A DNA stretch of 8,906 nt, taken from an uncultured Bacteroidales bacterium. GTDB lineage: Bacteria; Bacteroidota; Bacteroidia; Bacteroidales; Lentimicrobiaceae. Below, in pieces: positions 5,677 through 8,906 of the stretch. The position numbers and the translations under genes were made by a program. The stretch lies in contig CALCQV010000138.1 of the NCBI GenBank assembly GCA_937894795.1, positions 1 to 8,906 on the forward strand, read 5' to 3'. The number at the start of each line of letters is the position of its first letter. Within the stretch, counting starts at the first letter, position 1. Below the pieces are notes generated by a model, which made no database searches, was not told the origin of the DNA, and saw nothing but the letters and a program-made list of their open reading frames with translations.

Positions 5677-8600
5677 CAAGATCGAGCGCTTCAGTCAGAA
5701 ATTGATGCACATGGTCCTACTGTAGTACTTCCGACAGAACCGGAGGGAAGCAGCAGAGCTGTAGGTGATGATTGCACTACGCCAATCATTATCCCCGCAT
5801 TGCCGTACACGGATGTTAATACAACCGCAGGGCGTTTAAATAATTATGATGCAACCTGTATGGGGTATTACGATGGTGGTGAAGACATTATATATGAATT
5901 CACCATTACACAACCACACATGATTACAGCACAATTAAATCCACTTACAACTACCTATACAGGTATTGCCATTATGGATGCGTGCCCATCTTCTCCAACA
6001 GCATCATGCCTTGGGTTGTCCACTCTAAGTGGATCAGGTACCCATGCAGCTGTCGCTAATCTTACACCGGGTACATACTATATCATGATTGACACATGGC
6101 CTAGTCCGGCAAATATCCCCAGTTTTACGCTTAATCTAACAGCAGCTCCACCATTGGAAATATTCCCTGCTTATGGTTTCGCAAAGAGCTATGGAACATT
6201 CTCAGAAGTAACGGGTGGTACGGCTTTTGGGACTGAAACTTCTGATAGTCAGTATTTCGTCGATCCTACCGTTCCTGCTGGAGGCACTACTACCACTGGA
6301 GTTGGTATCCCTATAGGATTTGACTTTATATTCGATGATATTTCTTTTGATAGAATTGGTGTTAATACTAATGGTTGGATTGGCTTTGGTCAAAGTACAC
6401 TGACCCCAAGTGTCAATCTCAACTCAAATAACGTGTATTTGCCTCTGAGCGCTACTTCAACTGCGACACCTGCGATTCTAAGGCATAGGATTGCAGCTTG
6501 GTCAGGTGATCTTCAGGGACAAACCGGTGCTTCAATAAGGGTTGAAACAATTGGCACCGCTCCTAACCGTGTATGTGTTATACAATGGAAAAACTATAAA
6601 CGTTATTCATATACATCAAATCTGGATTTCCAGATTAGATTATACGAAACGACAAATGAAGTACAAATAGTTTATGGTAACTTTACAACAACAACAACAA
6701 CTGCTTTAGTTGGTCAAGTTGGTATAGGTGGTGATATACCATTGAAATTTCTTGCCAGAACAACAACAAGCAATTGGGATGCTACAACTGCCGCTACTTC
6801 CAATTTGGCTACGGTAACTTTCAATAGTACTATTTATCCAGCATCAGGACTAACATTTACTTATACAAAAATGGCACCATTGGCAGCTGTTTATGGTAAT
6901 CCAGTGAATGGAGCTGTTGGTATGCCTTTAAATGTAAGCCTTAATTGGGCTCCAAATTTAGGAGATGGTGGTGGTGCGCCAAGTGGATATAAAGTCTACA
7001 TGGGTACTGATAATCCTCCCACAAATGTGGCTAATGGGACTGATGTTGGCGCTGTGCAGTCATATGTGGCGCCAACTAATCTTAATACTAATACAGTCTA
7101 TAACTGGCAAATTGTCCCATATAATGTAATTGGTGATGCCATCAATAATCCAATTTCATCATTTACAACTACTCTTGGAATAGGTGATCTGCAAGGATTT
7201 GTGACCAATGGATTTGGTATTCCTTTAAGCGGTGCTTCAATAACACTTGAAAATGCGCTTTCAACCTATACTACGACATCTGCCGCAAATGGTGCATATG
7301 CATTTGTTGGTGTGACAGCTGGTCCTTATACTTTGACTGCCACCCTGCCATCATACAATACAACCGTATTAACAGTGGATGTTGCAGCTAATACAACTAC
7401 ATATCAAACAGTTGTTATGACCCGTCCAGCGATGGCAGTTACCCCCAATCCTTACAGCGTATCGGTTAATCCGAACGAAATGGTTGACGGAGCATTAAAC
7501 ATAACAAACAATGGAGACGGTCTTTTAGGATATAATGTTATTGTTAATTATACATCTCCGGGCCCAAATACCTGGTTGACCTTAGGTCAATCCTCAGGTA
7601 CCGTTAACCCTTATACCAACTTTAATCTCCCTGTTTATTTCAATGCTTCAGGCATAACTTCAGGCACTGTTAAAACGGCTGAGATTACTGTTACATCAAC
7701 ACCTAACGTTGGCTCAGTTGTAATACCGGTAACCATGACAGTTAACGGCATTGCTCTTACTGCCCCAACCGATTTTGTTGCTACCCTGACAAACCCAGTT
7801 GATGGTATTGTTACCCTGAGCTGGGCATTTCAGACTACTCCTTCATTCCAGTACTTTATTATCAAGCGCGACGGTGTACAGGTAGGTACCACTACCAATA
7901 CAACCATTACAAACACTCTGCCCGCTTATGGTGTATATTCATATACCGTACAAGCCGTATTTGCTGAAGGCAATTCAGCACCTGCAGGACCGGCAGTAGT
8001 TGAGTGGGCTAACCCAACGCTTGTTTTAAGTTCTGTTCCTTTATACAATGAGCAATATCCAAACACAAGTGAGAGTGTTACCTTCCGTATAGAAAATACC
8101 GGTGAAGGAACATTAGCTTATTCATTCCCTGAATATGTAGCCCGTCAGCTTGTCAGCTCACCGGGTTTCACACCTAACGTACGTTCAACCGTTAAAGAAG
8201 TTGAAGTAGGTAAGGGTGAGGTTGATCCTACCGATGGCATGGGCAACCGCAACCTACGTGGTGCAGGTGGACCTGATGAATTCGGTTATGTATGGATTGA
8301 CAGCGATGAGGATGGAGGACCTGCCTATGTATGGAATGACATTTCAGCAACAGGAACACTTGTTACCGGTTTAACTGATGACAATGTTGTAGGGCCTTTC
8401 CCAATTGGCTTCTCATTCCCGTTCTATGAAAACTATTATTCTGACATTAATGTAAGCTCAAATGGTTATCTGATTTTTGGTAGCACTTCAAGTTCATTAT
8501 CAAATCAGAATATTCCAAGTTCAACCACACCGAACAATATCATAGCATGGTGTTGGGATGACCTACATGGACAAGGTACCGGAAGTACCGTTCATTATCA

Positions 8601-8906
8601 GAATATGGGTAATCATTGGGTAATCCAGTATACCAACTACCATGAATATCCTTCTTCAGGAACCGGAACCATTACTGCACAGGTTCATCTCTACAACAAT
8701 GGTCATATTAAGATTTTCTACAACAACATTGCAGGAGGTTTTGATGTTACCAGCGCAACTGTTGGTATTGAAAACAATACCGGAACCATAGCAACCAATA
8801 TCAATTATAACAGTGCCTATATACATAACGGACTTGCAATTGATATTGATTTCCCAATTCCTACCTTCATTACTGCTGTAACTCCTGCTCAGGGACAAGT
8901 AGCACC
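5596..8906 (+). CDS. Giant multidomain secreted surface protein (5' part, 3'-truncated by window edge)
   Basis: ATG at 5596 opens a frame with no stop to the window end: 1103 codons plus two bases. Residues 1-27 are a signal peptide: basic start, hydrophobic core VLTMLAIFLMIGV, cleavage likely after TFA27. Met8 (base 5617) is an alternative start, but the A-rich leader favours 5596. Visible order: pre-peptidase C-terminal-like (PPC) beta domain (60-186, GEDIIYEFTI, LTPGTYYIMI); a Bacteroidota beta domain with PIGFDF...VNTNGWIGFG (190-425); FN3-like (426-526, GYKVYMGTDN); carboxypeptidase-regulatory-like (530-611, AANGAYAFVGV); Ig/BACON-like (613-718, TWLTL, VVIPVTMTV); uninterrupted FN3 (719-805); Ig-like start, linker and a second NG[WY]xxFG domain (806-1092, FGYVWIDSDEDGG); start of another Ig-like domain (VTPAQGQVAP). 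No catalytic residues are recognised. A T9SS sorting domain is expected downstream but not seen. It is likely a secreted adhesin or scaffold paralogous to the upstream gene; ligand unknown. Confidence 0.92.
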   Translation, partial: MKSNYYKMKAFVLTMLAIFLMIGVTFAQDRALQSEIDAHGPTVVLPTEPEGSSRAVGDDCTTPIIIPALPYTDVNTTAGRLNNYDATCMGYYDGGEDIIYEFTITQPHMITAQLNPLTTTYTGIAIMDACPSSPTASCLGLSTLSGSGTHAAVANLTPGTYYIMIDTWPSPANIPSFTLNLTAAPPLEIFPAYGFAKSYGTFSEVTGGTAFGTETSDSQYFVDPTVPAGGTTTTGVGIPIGFDFIFDDISFDRIGVNTNGWIGFGQSTLTPSVNLNSNNVYLPLSATSTATPAILRHRIAAWSGDLQGQTGASIRVETIGTAPNRVCVIQWKNYKRYSYTSNLDFQIRLYETTNEVQIVYGNFTTTTTTALVGQVGIGGDIPLKFLARTTTSNWDATTAATSNLATVTFNSTIYPASGLTFTYTKMAPLAAVYGNPVNGAVGMPLNVSLNWAPNLGDGGGAPSGYKVYMGTDNPPTNVANGTDVGAVQSYVAPTNLNTNTVYNWQIVPYNVIGDAINNPISSFTTTLGIGDLQGFVTNGFGIPLSGASITLENALSTYTTTSAANGAYAFVGVTAGPYTLTATLPSYNTTVLTVDVAANTTTYQTVVMTRPAMAVTPNPYSVSVNPNEMVDGALNITNNGDGLLGYNVIVNYTSPGPNTWLTLGQSSGTVNPYTNFNLPVYFNASGITSGTVKTAEITVTSTPNVGSVVIPVTMTVNGIALTAPTDFVATLTNPVDGIVTLSWAFQTTPSFQYFIIKRDGVQVGTTTNTTITNTLPAYGVYSYTVQAVFAEGNSAPAGPAVVEWANPTLVLSSVPLYNEQYPNTSESVTFRIENTGEGTLAYSFPEYVARQLVSSPGFTPNVRSTVKEVEVGKGEVDPTDGMGNRNLRGAGGPDEFGYVWIDSDEDGGPAYVWNDISATGTLVTGLTDDNVVGPFPIGFSFPFYENYYSDINVSSNGYLIFGSTSSSLSNQNIPSSTTPNNIIAWCWDDLHGQGTGSTVHYQNMGNHWVIQYTNYHEYPSSGTGTITAQVHLYNNGHIKIFYNNIAGGFDVTSATVGIENNTGTIATNINYNSAYIHNGLAIDIDFPIPTFITAVTPAQGQVA

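Noticed and set aside
6202..6393. Minus-strand open frame of 63 codons
   Set aside because: It is opposite a well-supported beta domain of the second gene, and its Ser/Asn-rich peptide is what reversed Thr/Gly-rich coding gives.
6685..6702. (ACA)5-ACT triplet run encoding Thr6 as a phase-variation tract
   Set aside because: Slippage by whole triplets would keep the frame, so it cannot switch the gene on and off. It is short and within a Thr-rich domain.
8656..8898. Minus-strand open frame of 80 codons
   Set aside because: It is opposite the second gene's conserved domain; low complexity and no recognisable motif.
1..8906. The window as a complete small circular element
   Set aside because: Both genes are cut at the edges, and joining the ends places TAG in frame. 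No replication or mobilisation gene is present.

Overview
The window looks like Bacteroidota chromosomal DNA, most likely from an environmental or gut Bacteroidia-type lineage. The main evidence is the complete C-terminal Por/type IX secretion (T9SS) type A sorting domain that ends the first gene. Supporting evidence is the pair of very long secreted proteins built from carboxypeptidase-regulatory-like, FN3, cleaved-adhesin-like and Ig-like modules, an A-rich leader with no Shine-Dalgarno directly before the second start codon, and a TTTG-N19-TAnnTTT promoter-like element. I cannot name the genus.

Layout: bases 1-5016 (+) are the 3' part of a giant secreted modular protein whose start lies upstream. 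Bases 5017-5595 are a 579-base A+T-rich gap. It opens with a strong intrinsic terminator and then holds a candidate promoter, helically phased A-tracts, several inverted repeats, a 12-codon leader ORF with an orphan Shine-Dalgarno match, and a 15-bp direct repeat whose second copy runs into the next start codon. Bases 5596-8906 (+) are the 5' part of a second giant secreted protein with a signal peptide; it is open to the end of the window and unfinished. No RNA genes, insertion sequences, CRISPR arrays or enzymes are visible.

How the genes fit together: both products look like cell-surface or secreted adhesin/scaffold-type proteins exported by Sec and then T9SS. The second gene breaks off at the start of an Ig-like module (ending VTPAQGQVAP), and the first gene enters the window in the later part of such a module (VDVTATF...GLYTAELELNTND). 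This suggests two tandem paralogues of similar design, seen once from the back and once from the front. The terminator and the long leader imply separate transcription units.

The most interesting structural point is in the first gene. Four FN3-like units each appear to be split at the same place, between the W-x-x-P strand and the GY-x-[IV]-Y-R strand. Each split carries a different large domain: two jelly-roll-like domains, one cleaved-adhesin-like domain and one beta-propeller-like domain. The second gene contains an uninterrupted FN3 for comparison. I see no catalytic motif and no evidence for a new enzymatic or defence system.
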